Assembly (NCBI RefSeq): GCF_042433915.1
Contig: NZ_JBHLUN010000005.1
Span: forward strand, 124,001-188,000
DNA: 64,000 nucleotides
Origin: Roseomonas elaeocarpi
Lineage (GTDB): Bacteria; Pseudomonadota; Alphaproteobacteria; Acetobacterales; Acetobacteraceae
Reading direction: 5' to 3'
Both the position numbers and the translations under genes were made by a program. The notes under the pieces were generated by a model. The model had not been told where the DNA came from. It saw only the letters and a list, made by a program, of their open reading frames with translations, and did not search any database. This document shows, piece after piece, positions 25,152 to 34,154 of this stretch. Numbering within the stretch: the first letter of the stretch is position 1; each line of letters starts with the position of its first letter.

Positions 25152-26905
25152 TGTGCGGCATCGCGGGCCTGGCCCTGCGTCCCGGGCAGTCGCCCGACTC
25201 CCGCGTGCTGGACGGGCTGACGCGCGCCCTGGCGCATCGCGGGCCGGACGGGCAGGGGCATCACGTCCTGGGCAACGTGGCGCTGGCGCATACCCGGCTC
25301 GCCATCATCGATCTCGCCGGCGGCGACCAGCCGCTCTTTGCCGGGCCGGCGGCGCTGGTGGCCAATGGCGAGGTCTACAACAACCCCGAGCTCCGCGCCG
25401 CCCACAGCTTCTCCTGCGTCACCGGCTCGGACTGCGAGCCGCCGCTGCACCTGTGGCGCCAGGACGGGATCGGCTTCGCGGACGGGTTGCGCGGCATGTG
25501 GGCCATCGCCATCCACGACCGCTCGGCCCGGCGGCTGGTGCTGTCGCGCGACCCTTTCGGCATCAAGCCGCTCTACCTGGCCGAGGTCGCGGGCGGCCTC
25601 GCCTTCGCCTCCGAACCGCAGGCGCTGGTGGCCGCCGGCCTCGTGGCACCGCGCGTCCGCGCCGCGGCGCGGGATGAGCTGCTGCAGCTGCAGTTCACCA
25701 CCGGCCGCGACACGATCTTCGAGGGCATCCGGCGGGTGCTGCCCGGCGAAACCCTGGCGATCTCCGACGGCGCGGTGGTGGAACGGCGCCAGCGCTCCGC
25801 CCTGCCCGAAGGCGGGCCGGAAGAGATCGGCGAGGACGAAGCGATCACCCGCTTCGGCCAGGCCTTCACCGAGGCGGTGGAGTTCCACCAGCGCGCCGAC
25901 GTGCCCTACGGCATGTTCCTGTCGGGCGGCGTGGACAGCGCTGCGGTGCTTTCCGCCATGTCGCACCTGAACGAGCGCCCGGTGCTGGCCTTCACCGCTG
26001 GCTTCGACGTCGGCGGCAAGGATGAGCGCGAACAGGCCGCCGCCGCCGCTGCGGCCGCGGGCGCCCGCCACGTTCGCGTCGAGGTGAGCGAGGCCGAGGT
26101 CTGGCGCCACCTGCCCGAGATCGTGGCGGCCATGGACGACCCGGCCGCCGACTACGCCATCGTGCCCACCTGGTTCCTGGCCCGCCGCGCGCGGGAAGAG
26201 GTCAAGGTGGTCCTGTCCGGCGAAGGCGGCGATGAGATCCTGGCCGGCTACGGCCGTCACCGCTCGGCCATGCGGCCCTGGTGGCTCGGCGGCAAGGCGA
26301 TGCGGGCGCACGGCACCTTCGACCGGCTCGACGTGCTGCGGGAGGAGCCGCGCCTGTGGCGGGACGGCCTTGAAGCCTCCGAAGCCGCGGCGGCCCAGCC
26401 GGGGCGCACCCGGTTGATGGCGGCGCAGGCCACCGACATGGCGGACTGGCTGCCCAACGACCTGCTGCTCAAGCTCGACCGCTGCCTGATGGCGCACGGG
26501 ATCGAGGGGCGCGTGCCCTTCCTGGACCCTGGCGTGACGGCGGCGAGCTGGCGCCTGCCGGACGGGCTGAAGGTTCGCCGCGACACCGGCAAGTGGTTGC
26601 TGCGGCAATGGCTGTCTCGGGAGTTCCCGGCCTGCCAGCCCTTTGCCCGCAAGAAGGGCTTCACCGTGCCGATGGGCCGCTGGATCGCCGGCGCGGCGGA
26701 ACGGCTGGCCCCGCTGGTCGCCGCCCAGCCCGGTGTGGAGGAGATCGTCCGGCGCGACCGCGTGCTGCCGCTGTTCCGCGCTGCGGCCGGCAAGCGGGAA
26801 GGCTTCGCGGCCTGGCACCTGCTGTTCTACGCCCTGTGGCACAGCCGCCATGTCGAGCGTCGCCCGGCGGGCGGCGACGTCTTCGAGGTGCTGTCGCGCG
26901 GCTGA
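25151..26905 (+). CDS. asnB: Asparagine synthase (glutamine-hydrolysing) family protein
   Basis: A 584-residue class II amidotransferase. Cys2 follows the initiator (MCGIAGL) and is the glutaminase nucleophile; HRGPDG and VANGEVYNN are glutaminase-domain motifs. The synthetase domain carries the ATP pyrophosphatase loop FLSGGVDSAAVL, and LSGEGGDE follows. It could be the housekeeping asparagine synthetase. Because it is translationally coupled to two glycosyltransferases, amidation of a uronic-acid or similar group on a surface glycan is an alternative. Confidence 0.88.
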   Translation: MCGIAGLALRPGQSPDSRVLDGLTRALAHRGPDGQGHHVLGNVALAHTRLAIIDLAGGDQPLFAGPAALVANGEVYNNPELRAAHSFSCVTGSDCEPPLHLWRQDGIGFADGLRGMWAIAIHDRSARRLVLSRDPFGIKPLYLAEVAGGLAFASEPQALVAAGLVAPRVRAAARDELLQLQFTTGRDTIFEGIRRVLPGETLAISDGAVVERRQRSALPEGGPEEIGEDEAITRFGQAFTEAVEFHQRADVPYGMFLSGGVDSAAVLSAMSHLNERPVLAFTAGFDVGGKDEREQAAAAAAAAGARHVRVEVSEAEVWRHLPEIVAAMDDPAADYAIVPTWFLARRAREEVKVVLSGEGGDEILAGYGRHRSAMRPWWLGGKAMRAHGTFDRLDVLREEPRLWRDGLEASEAAAAQPGRTRLMAAQATDMADWLPNDLLLKLDRCLMAHGIEGRVPFLDPGVTAASWRLPDGLKVRRDTGKWLLRQWLSREFPACQPFARKKGFTVPMGRWIAGAAERLAPLVAAQPGVEEIVRRDRVLPLFRAAAGKREGFAAWHLLFYALWHSRHVERRPAGGDVFEVLSRG

Positions 26906-26988
26906 AGCCCCGCCTCACCATCAAAAGTTACATTGTGCGTTGCAGCAGAAGCGGTGCTGCGGCGTTGTGCTCCCCGTGAAAGACCCGC

Positions 26989-27010
26989 GCCTGCCGTTTC
27001 GGCGGCAGGC
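26989..27010 (+). terminator. Hairpin after asnB
   Basis: An 8-bp perfect stem GCCTGCCG/CGGCAGGC with a 6-base TTTCGG loop lies 84 bp after the asnB stop. No T-run follows, so it may be a terminator or a leader structure of the next gene. Confidence 0.3.
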
Positions 27011-27118
27011 CAGCCTCCACCGCCCGGACTGAGACGCGGGGCTGGTGGTCGTATCGGTCCCCCTCACCGAGGTCCCTTGCCGGACAACGGTGCGGCCGGA
27101 CGCGACCGGGAGAGATGC

Positions 27119-28282
27119 ATGCCGCACGACGCTCTTGCCGAGGTGATGCGACACCTCCAGACCGCCTTCGCCTTTCTGCCGGACGGGCTGCTGGGAAGCC
27201 TGCTGCTCCTTGTTGCCGCGGCGGTGCCGCTGGCCGCGACGCGCTGGTTCCTGCGGCAGTTCTACCGGCTGGCGGGGCGCTTCAACCAGACCTTCCTCCA
27301 GGTGCTGGTGACGCGCAGCCAGCGGCCGCTGACGACCTTCCTGGTGATCGCCGCGGTGGGCCTGGCCCTGCCGGCGGCGGGCTTCTCCTACCGCACCACG
27401 GTGACCCTGGCGCAGATCCTGCTGTTCGCCTTCGTGCTGGTGGTGGGCTGGAACATCATCACCGCCATGAACCTCGGCGCCGAGGTCTACCTGCGTCGCT
27501 TCCGCCTGGACGTGGAGGACAATCTCCTCGCCCGCAAGCACGTCACGCAGGTCCGCATCCTGCTGCGCACGGTGCAGACGCTGCTGGTGCTGATCACGGT
27601 GGCGGCGGCGCTGACCAGCATTCCCAGCGTGCGGCAGTACGGCGTCAGCCTTTTCGCCTCGGCGGGTGCGGCGGGCCTGGTGCTGGGTCTCGCGGCGCGG
27701 CCGCTGCTGAGCAACATGCTGGCCGGCATTCAGATCGCCATGACCCAGCCGATCCGCGTCGAGGACGCGGTGGTGCTGGAGGGCGAGTGGGGCTGGATCG
27801 AGAACATCACCGGCACCTACGTCGTGGTGCGGCTGTGGGATCTGCGCCGACTGATCGTGCCGCTGTCCTACTTTATCGAGAAGCCGTTCCAGAACTGGAC
27901 GCACGAGAGTTCCGACCTGATCGGCACGGTGTTCCTGCGCGTGGATTATTCCGTGCCGCTGGACCGGCTGCGCGCCAAGCTGCGCGAGGTGGTGGAGGCC
28001 GATCCCCTGTGGGACCGCAAGACCTGCGTGCTGCAGGTGACCGACACGCCGGGCAACATGGTGGAGCTTCGCATCCTGGTCAGCGCGCGGGGCGGCGGCG
28101 CCACCTTCGACCTGCGCTGCCACGTCCGCGAGGCGATGATCAGCTTCCTTCAGCGCGAATACCCCGAAGCGCTGCCGCGCCAGCGCAACGAGATCAACGT
28201 CAACAACATGGGCAACAGCCTCGACGGGCTGCTGTCGGTGCGCGACGGCCGCGACCCGGCGGAGCTCCGGCGGGTCGCCTGA
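27119..28282 (+). CDS. MscS-family mechanosensitive ion channel
   Basis: A 387-residue inner-membrane protein with about four TM helices in the first half. The pore-lining helix and beta domain of the MscS family appear as ASAGAAGLVLGLAARPLLSN and QPIRVEDAVVLEGEWGWIE. Homologues release solutes on hypo-osmotic shock. ATG 27119 follows GGGAG at suitable spacing; an overlapping ATG at 27115 is in another frame. It is convergent with the alcohol dehydrogenase gene, with 15 bp between stops. Confidence 0.9.
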   Translation: MPHDALAEVMRHLQTAFAFLPDGLLGSLLLLVAAAVPLAATRWFLRQFYRLAGRFNQTFLQVLVTRSQRPLTTFLVIAAVGLALPAAGFSYRTTVTLAQILLFAFVLVVGWNIITAMNLGAEVYLRRFRLDVEDNLLARKHVTQVRILLRTVQTLLVLITVAAALTSIPSVRQYGVSLFASAGAAGLVLGLAARPLLSNMLAGIQIAMTQPIRVEDAVVLEGEWGWIENITGTYVVVRLWDLRRLIVPLSYFIEKPFQNWTHESSDLIGTVFLRVDYSVPLDRLRAKLREVVEADPLWDRKTCVLQVTDTPGNMVELRILVSARGGGATFDLRCHVREAMISFLQREYPEALPRQRNEINVNNMGNSLDGLLSVRDGRDPAELRRVA

Positions 28283-28297
28283 CGCCGCGCCGGCGGC

Positions 28298-29335
28298 TCA
28301 GGGTTCCAGGCTGATCTGGGTCTTGATCACGTCGGGCCGGTTCTCCGCGGCGAATTCGAAGGCTTCCACCGACTGCTCGAAGGAGAAGGTGCGCGAGATC
28401 AGCGGCTTCACGTCGATCTTGCCCGAGGCCAGCAGCGCCACCGCCTTGGGAAAGACGTGGGCGTAGCGGAACACGTTCTCGAAGCGCAGCTCCTTGGCCT
28501 GGGCCGCCGCCACGTCGAAGGGCACCGGCGCCGGCGGGATGCCCACCAGCACCACCACGCCGCCGGGCGCCGCCAGTTCGGTCATGCCGGCGAAGGCGCG
28601 CGGGCTGCCGCTCGCCTCGAAGACGCAGTCCGCGCCCCAGCCGCCGGTGATCGAGCGCACCGCCTCCGGCGCGCTCGCCTCCGCCACGTTCACCGGGCGC
28701 AAGCCGGGATAGCGGCCGGCGATCGCCAGCTTCTCTGGCTGCACGTCGGTGATCACCACCTCGGCGCAGCCCGCCGCCAGTGCCGAGAGCGCCGTCAGCA
28801 CGCCGATCGTCCCGGCGCCCAGCACCACGCCCACCTGGCCCGGGGTGATGCGCGCCTTGACCGCCGCCTGGAGGCCCACCGCCAACGGCTCCACGAAGGC
28901 GCCCTCGGCGAAGCTGACATTGTCGGGCAGGGGAAAGCACAGGTTCGCGGGATGCACGACCTCGGGCATCAGGCAGCCATGCACCGGCGGCGTCGCCCAG
29001 AAGCGCACGGCGGGGTCTAGGTTGTAGATCCCTTCCCGCGAGGCGCGCGAAGCCCAGTCCGGCACGCCGGGCTCCATGCAGACCCGGTCGCCCGGCTTCA
29101 ACGTGGTCACCGCGCTGCCCACCGCCGTCACCACGCCGGAAGCCTCGTGGCCCAGCACCATCGGCTCGCGCACCACGTAGGGGCCGATCGCGCCGTGTAG
29201 GTAGTAATGGAGGTCGCTGCCGCAGATGCCGACGCTTCGCACGGCGATGCGGACATCCCCAGGCCCCATCGTCGCATCGACGTCGATGTCGCGCAGCCGC
29301 AGCTCGCGCGTCCGTTCCAGCACCAGCGCCCGCAT
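28298..29335 (-). CDS. Zinc-dependent alcohol dehydrogenase, xylitol/sorbitol dehydrogenase-like
   Basis: A 345-residue medium-chain dehydrogenase that should oxidise a polyol with NAD(P). Catalytic-zinc ligands are C38 in GICGSDLHYY and H63-E64 in GHEASG; the Rossmann loop is VVLGAGTIGVL. The structural-zinc lobe is degenerate: the region after MEPGVPDW lacks all four cysteines, as I recall for the Gluconobacter xylitol dehydrogenase. ATG 29335 follows GGAGGAAC at ideal spacing, ruling out the upstream ATG. It is divergent from the dihydroorotase gene. Confidence 0.88.
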   Translation of the reverse strand: MRALVLERTRELRLRDIDVDATMGPGDVRIAVRSVGICGSDLHYYLHGAIGPYVVREPMVLGHEASGVVTAVGSAVTTLKPGDRVCMEPGVPDWASRASREGIYNLDPAVRFWATPPVHGCLMPEVVHPANLCFPLPDNVSFAEGAFVEPLAVGLQAAVKARITPGQVGVVLGAGTIGVLTALSALAAGCAEVVITDVQPEKLAIAGRYPGLRPVNVAEASAPEAVRSITGGWGADCVFEASGSPRAFAGMTELAAPGGVVVLVGIPPAPVPFDVAAAQAKELRFENVFRYAHVFPKAVALLASGKIDVKPLISRTFSFEQSVEAFEFAAENRPDVIKTQISLEP

Positions 29336-29505
29336 GATCGTTCCTCCGTTCGCCACCATCTGACGGCCATGCCCCGCGCTGTCCAGGGCGTGGCGAGACA
29401 CCCCCTCCCGGTCCGGTGCCCGTGGTGCGATAAGGTGGCCGGATCGCCCCTGTTCTCCGGGCTTCGCTCTTCCGCCTGTTCTACCGCAGCAAGGAACATC
29501 TCCCC

Positions 29506-30855
29506 ATGGCAGCCTACGACCTGATCCTCCGCGGTGGCACCTGCGCGCTTCCCTGGGGGCTGGAGATGCTGGACGTCGGCGTCCGCGACGGGCGGATCGC
29601 CACCATGGGTGACCTGAGCCGCGACGAGGCGGCGGAGGTGATCGACTGCACCGGCCTGCACGTGCTGCCCGGCCTGATCGACCCGCACGTCCACCTGCGC
29701 GATCCCGGCCAGGCGGGCGGCCCCGACATGACGGTGGAAAGCATCGAGACCGGCACGCGCGCCGCGGTGCTGGGCGGCCTCACGGCGGTGTTCGACATGC
29801 CCAACACCAATCCCGCCATCACCACGCGGGAAGCGCTGGACAACAAGCGCGACTACCTGCGCAGCCGCGCCTGGTGCGACATGGGCCTCTACGTCGGCGC
29901 CACGCGCGACAACATCGGGGAACTCGCGACGCTGGAGCTGCAACCCAACGTCTGCGCCATCAAGGTCTTCGCCGGCTCCTCCACCGGCAACATGATGATC
30001 GAGGATGACGAGACGCTGGAAAAGGTGATGCGCTCCGGCCGTCGTCGCATCGCCTACCATTCCGAGGACGAGTACCGCCTGCAGGAGCGCAAGCCGATGT
30101 TCGCGGCCGGCGGCCCGCACGCGCTGCACGCCGAGTGGCGCGACGTGGAATGCGCGTTCCTCGGCACGCGGCGGCTGATGGCGCTGGCGCACAAGACCAA
30201 CCGGCCCGCCCATGTCCTGCACGTCTCCACCGCCGAGGAGCTCGACTACCTGCGCGAGTTCCGGGCGCTGGCCACCGTGGAGCTGCTGGTCAACCACCTG
30301 ACGCAGGTGGCGCCCGAGGCCTATGACAAGCTCGGCCCCTACGCCGTGATGAACCCGCCGATCCGTGACCAGCGGCACATGGACGCGGCCTGGGCCGCCG
30401 TGCGCGAGGGTGGGGTGGACTGCATCGGCTCCGACCACGCGCCGCATTCGCGCGAGGCCAAGGAGCGCCCCTGGCCCGCCACCGCCGCCGGCCTGACCGG
30501 GGTGCAGACGCTGGTGCCGGTGATGCTGAACCACGTGGCGGAAGGGCGCCTGTCGCTCAGCCGCATGGTGGAGCTGATGAGCGACGGCCCCGCCCGCGTC
30601 TACGGCGTCAGCGGCAAGGGACGCCTCAGCACCGGCTACGACGCGGACTTCACCGTGGTGGACCTGAAGCGCAGCCGCACCATCGAGGAAAGCTGGATCG
30701 CCTCGCCCTGCGGCTGGACGCCCTTCGCCGGCTTCCGCTGCACGGGCTGGCCGGTCATGACGATCATCCGTGGCGAGGCGGTGATGCGCGAGGACCAGCT
30801 GATCGGCAGCCCCCGCGGCGCGCCCGTGCGCTTCATCGAAGCTCGGGGCGCCTGA
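29506..30855 (+). CDS. pyrC: Dihydroorotase (class I)
   Basis: A 449-residue cyclic amidohydrolase, probably converting carbamoyl-aspartate to dihydroorotate for pyrimidine synthesis. Metal ligands are H61 and H63 in DPHVHLRDPG, the carboxylated lysine K153 in IKVFAGSSTG, and the active-site aspartate in GSDHAPHS. An allantoinase or hydantoinase role cannot be excluded from sequence alone, but DPHVHLRDPG fits dihydroorotase. ATG 29506 has AGGA about 11 bases upstream. No other pyr gene is adjacent. Confidence 0.88.
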   Translation: MAAYDLILRGGTCALPWGLEMLDVGVRDGRIATMGDLSRDEAAEVIDCTGLHVLPGLIDPHVHLRDPGQAGGPDMTVESIETGTRAAVLGGLTAVFDMPNTNPAITTREALDNKRDYLRSRAWCDMGLYVGATRDNIGELATLELQPNVCAIKVFAGSSTGNMMIEDDETLEKVMRSGRRRIAYHSEDEYRLQERKPMFAAGGPHALHAEWRDVECAFLGTRRLMALAHKTNRPAHVLHVSTAEELDYLREFRALATVELLVNHLTQVAPEAYDKLGPYAVMNPPIRDQRHMDAAWAAVREGGVDCIGSDHAPHSREAKERPWPATAAGLTGVQTLVPVMLNHVAEGRLSLSRMVELMSDGPARVYGVSGKGRLSTGYDADFTVVDLKRSRTIEESWIASPCGWTPFAGFRCTGWPVMTIIRGEAVMREDQLIGSPRGAPVRFIEARGA

Positions 30856-30904
30856 CGCGCCGGGGGCGCGGGGCGCCTGACGCGCTGGAGCGCGGCGCGT
30901 CTCC

Positions 30905-31291
30905 TCAGACGGCGCTGCGCTCCAGCAACTCGACGCGGGCGCCGTCGGGCGCCTGCACGAAGGCCATGCGAAGGCCAGGGCGCGGCGAGTTCGGCTCCAT
31001 GGTGAAGGTGGCGCCCTTGGCGCGCAGCGCCGCCGCCGTGGCCTCCAGGTCCGCCACGCGCAGCCCGATATGCTCGAAGCCGAGATAGGGCGGGCTGGGC
31101 GGGGCGCCGGTGCCCTCGGGCACCTGTTCGATAAACAGCGGAATGCCGCTCAGCGACAGCACCACGCGCAGGGCGCCGTTGTTTTCCACGCGCGAGGTTT
31201 CGGTGGCCCCGAACATCTCGACGTAGAAGCGCGCCGCGGCCACCGGATCGGTGCTGCGCAGGTGAAGGTGGTCCCAGGTGAAATCGGCCAT
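30905..31291 (-). CDS. VOC-family (glyoxalase/bleomycin resistance) protein
   Basis: A 128-residue vicinal-oxygen-chelate protein with two beta-alpha-beta-beta-beta modules. Metal-site positions appear as DHLHLRS (H), FEHIGLRV (H) and ARVELLE (E). This set fits glyoxalase I-like lyases, but many relatives act on other substrates. ATG 31291 follows AGGAC. It lies downstream of the small lipoprotein gene on the same strand (106 bp). Confidence 0.85.
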   Translation of the reverse strand: MADFTWDHLHLRSTDPVAAARFYVEMFGATETSRVENNGALRVVLSLSGIPLFIEQVPEGTGAPPSPPYLGFEHIGLRVADLEATAAALRAKGATFTMEPNSPRPGLRMAFVQAPDGARVELLERSAV

Positions 31292-31397
31292 GCGTCCTGT
31301 CCTCGGGCGTGTTCCCGCCGGCATCTGAGCCTCCCGCTGCCGCCGAGGCCAGCCCCCGGGCGGCAGAATCCGGACGGCCGGCGCGCCGCCCGCGCTG

Positions 31398-31760
31398 TCA
31401 GAAGCTGTTGAACGGCCAGCGCTCCGGCGCCCGTTCCGGCGGTGCCGGCGGCGCGTCACCCACCAGGCGCGTCGGCAGCGCACCCGGCGGCGGTCCGGCC
31501 CAGCAGTCGATGCTGCCCAGCGAGCGGGTGCAGACCGGCGCGGGCGAGGGCAGGGGATCGCGGCGGCAGTAGTGCTTCTCCCCGTCGTCGAGATGCGCGA
31601 TCGAGCAGTCGCGCCCCGTGACGCCCGACACCACCAGGTCCGGCACCGCGCGGCCGGTCACCGTCAGCGACACCACGTTGGCCGCGGCGAAAGGCCCCCA
31701 GAAGGCGTCGCAGCCGCCCAGCAGCGGCACGAGGATCAGCAGGGGAAGCGGGAAGCGCAC
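31398..31760 (-). CDS. Cysteine-containing small lipoprotein
   Basis: A 120-residue protein with a lipoprotein signal ending in LGGC (C17). Four further cysteines at 52, 65, 77 and 86 form a pattern DCS...HYC...VCTRS...DCW, followed by a Pro-rich tail. I recall similar CTRSLG-DCW lipoproteins of unknown function in other alphaproteobacteria, unverified. It lies 76 bp after pqiC on the same strand, so it may be the last gene of the pqi operon. Likely anchored in the outer membrane. Confidence 0.7.
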   Translation of the reverse strand: MRFPLPLLILVPLLGGCDAFWGPFAAANVVSLTVTGRAVPDLVVSGVTGRDCSIAHLDDGEKHYCRRDPLPSPAPVCTRSLGSIDCWAGPPPGALPTRLVGDAPPAPPERAPERWPFNSF

Positions 31761-31836
31761 CCCCGCATCCTGCCGGCGTTCGCGTTAACGCCGGGTTCAT
31801 GGCCCGACGTGGTGCTGCCGGCCTACGCTCCCGACG

Positions 31837-32430
31837 CTACGCCCTGCCGGGGAAGCGCCCGACCATCGCGGCCAGCGCATCCGCCGCCTGCGCCAGCGCC
31901 GTGCTCATCGCCGACACCACGGCCGGAACATCGGGCGAGGGCAGCGGCACCTCGGAGCGCAGGGGCTGCACCGCCAGCGTCGCCGCCTCGTTGCGCCGGC
32001 GCAGCCCGGCCTGACCCTGCAGCAGCACGGAGCCGCCGCCGGTGGCCTCGAAGTGCCCCAGCTCCACCTCCAGGATCAGCGCGCCGGCGAGGTCGACCGC
32101 GCTGCCCTCGGCGATCACCGCCGTACCGGGCAGCCGCAGCCGCAGGTCCTCGGCCAGCACGCGTGTCACCAGATCCCCGAAGGGTTCGGCCCAGAGATCG
32201 TCCTCCGCCACCAGCAGGCGGGCGCCGTCGCCGCCGCGCACGATGGCGGCCCGGTCGAGGCTGCCCGGGATGCCCACCCGGCGCAGCTGCAGGCTGGCGG
32301 GACCCGCGCCGGATGGCGCCGCACCGGGCATGGCGCGCAGCTGGTAGTAGCGCGACGGCGCGGAGGCGCAGGCCGAGAGCAAGCCCAGGCCCGCCAGGAT
32401 CGCCGGCCGCCGGCCTATGCGAGGGCTCAT
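31837..32430 (-). CDS. pqiC: PqiC-like outer-membrane lipoprotein (ABC-type transport auxiliary)
   Basis: A 197-residue lipoprotein of the PqiC/YmbA family. The signal peptide ends in LLSACAS with the lipid-accepting cysteine; SRYYQLRAM starts the mature domain, and VGIPGSLDRAAIVRG and WAEPFGDLVTRVLAEDL are family-like. PqiC is thought to cap the PqiB tube at the outer membrane. Its ATG overlaps the pqiB stop by 4 bp (ATGA). Confidence 0.85.
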   Translation of the reverse strand: MSPRIGRRPAILAGLGLLSACASAPSRYYQLRAMPGAAPSGAGPASLQLRRVGIPGSLDRAAIVRGGDGARLLVAEDDLWAEPFGDLVTRVLAEDLRLRLPGTAVIAEGSAVDLAGALILEVELGHFEATGGGSVLLQGQAGLRRRNEAATLAVQPLRSEVPLPSPDVPAVVSAMSTALAQAADALAAMVGRFPGRA

Positions 32431-34154
32431 CGTTCCGATCCTCCGTTGACGCGGCCGCGCACCAGGGCCTCGGGATGACGCGACAGGTAGTCGGACAGGA
32501 GGCGCACCGAGCGCGCCGTGTCGGTCGCCTGGTCCAGCAGCCGGCTCATCTCGCGGTTGACCTCCGAATCCTTGCCGTAGCCTTGCTCGATGGAGCCCAC
32601 CGCGGCGTTGGCGCGCTTCACGGCCTGGTCGAGGTTGTCGGCGATCCCCGGCAGCCGCCGCATCAGCGGCCCCAGCCCCGCATTGGCGTTGCGCGTCAGC
32701 TCCTGCACCGAGGCCAGGGCGCTGGACAGGGCGCGCACCGCGTTGCGCACGTCCGGCCCACCCACGAGCCCGTTCACCGAGGCCAGCGCATTGTTGAGGT
32801 TGCGGCCGATCTCCTCGATCGGGAAGCGCTGCAGCTTGCCCGCGACCTCGCTGGCGGCCGCCATGATGTTGTCGGTGCCGCCGCCGACGCTGGGCAGCAC
32901 GATCTCGTCGCCTTCCATCCGCACCTGGGCGGGTTCGGCATCCGGCAGGAAGTCCAGCGCCACCAGCATCTGGCCCGTCAGCAGGCTGGCGCTGCTCAGC
33001 TGCGCCCGCAATCCCTGGCGGACCGCCTCATCCACGAAGGCGCGCACCTCGGTGGCCGGCCGTCCCGCCGGAAAGGAAATGCGGTCCGGCTCGATCGCGA
33101 TATGCACCGGCACCCGGAACTTCGCGGAGTTCTTGTCGAATTCGAGATGCACATCCTGCACGCTGCCGATGCGGATGCCGCGCATCGTCACCGGGGCACC
33201 CGGCGCCAGCCCACGCACCGAGCCCTCGAAGTAGACCAGGAAGGTCAGCCGCTCCGGCGAGGTCGCGGAAATGGCGTCGTTGAGGTCGTCGTAGAGCGTG
33301 TACTCCGCGCTGTCGGGTGCCCTGGGCTGGTCGCGCATCGAGGGCGGCGTGTCGAAGGCGATGCCGCCCGACAGCAGCGCCCGGGCGCTCTCCAGCTCCA
33401 GCTTGATGCCTTCCGCGCCGAGCTTCACCTGCACGCCGGAGGTGTTCCAGAAGCGCGAACCTTCCCGCAGGTAGCCGTCATAGGGCGCGCGCACGAAGGC
33501 GTGCAGCGTGATCTGGCCGTCGAGCGCCGGCGGGTCGTAGCTCAGGATCTCACCCACGTTCACGTCGCGGAAGAAGACGGGCGAGCCGCGGTTGAGCGAT
33601 CCGATCCGGCGTGCATGCAGGGTGAAGACGCGCCCCGGCTCGTCGGAGCGCACCCCGGGCGGGTTCTCCAGCCCGGTGAAAGCCCCCAGATCATTGCCTT
33701 CGGCGGGGCCGGGGTCGAACTCGATATAGGCGCCCGACACGATGGTCTCGAGGCCCGAGATGTTGCCCGCCGTCAGCCGCGGCCGCACCACCCAGAACTT
33801 CGCGCCCTCCGTCAGCCGGTCGCTGACCGCGTTGGTCATGCGGATGGCGATCCGCACGCGCTTGAGGTCGCCCTCCAGCGACACGCGCTCCACCGTGCCC
33901 ACCTGCACGGCCTTGTAGCGGACCGGCGTCTGGCCCGCGGTGAGGCCGTCGGCCGACTGGAAGGTCACCTCCACCAGCGGCCCACGGTCCGAGAAGGTGC
34001 GCCAGCCCAGGTAGCCCGCCACCAGCACCGCCACGATCGGGATCAGCCAGACGAAGCCGAAGCGGCGGTGATGGCGCCGCGCCACGAGCGCCGGGGCGCC
34101 GCCGTCGCGCGGGGCCTCGTCGCCGCCCGATCCGTTACCTTGCGCGGGGCTCAT
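32427..34154 (-). CDS. pqiB: PqiB-like MCE-domain intermembrane transport protein
   Basis: A 575-residue protein with one N-terminal TM (about 28-46) and repeated MCE/MlaD domains: the first around VEVTFQSADGLTAGQTPVRY, a second near FTLHARRIGSLNRGSPVFFR, a third near FLVYFEGSVRGLAPGAPVTM. The C-terminus is helical. Such proteins form a periplasm-spanning tube for lipid movement between membranes. It overlaps both pqiA (4 bp) and pqiC (4 bp), a tight operon. Confidence 0.92.
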   Translation of the reverse strand: MSPAQGNGSGGDEAPRDGGAPALVARRHHRRFGFVWLIPIVAVLVAGYLGWRTFSDRGPLVEVTFQSADGLTAGQTPVRYKAVQVGTVERVSLEGDLKRVRIAIRMTNAVSDRLTEGAKFWVVRPRLTAGNISGLETIVSGAYIEFDPGPAEGNDLGAFTGLENPPGVRSDEPGRVFTLHARRIGSLNRGSPVFFRDVNVGEILSYDPPALDGQITLHAFVRAPYDGYLREGSRFWNTSGVQVKLGAEGIKLELESARALLSGGIAFDTPPSMRDQPRAPDSAEYTLYDDLNDAISATSPERLTFLVYFEGSVRGLAPGAPVTMRGIRIGSVQDVHLEFDKNSAKFRVPVHIAIEPDRISFPAGRPATEVRAFVDEAVRQGLRAQLSSASLLTGQMLVALDFLPDAEPAQVRMEGDEIVLPSVGGGTDNIMAAASEVAGKLQRFPIEEIGRNLNNALASVNGLVGGPDVRNAVRALSSALASVQELTRNANAGLGPLMRRLPGIADNLDQAVKRANAAVGSIEQGYGKDSEVNREMSRLLDQATDTARSVRLLSDYLSRHPEALVRGRVNGGSER

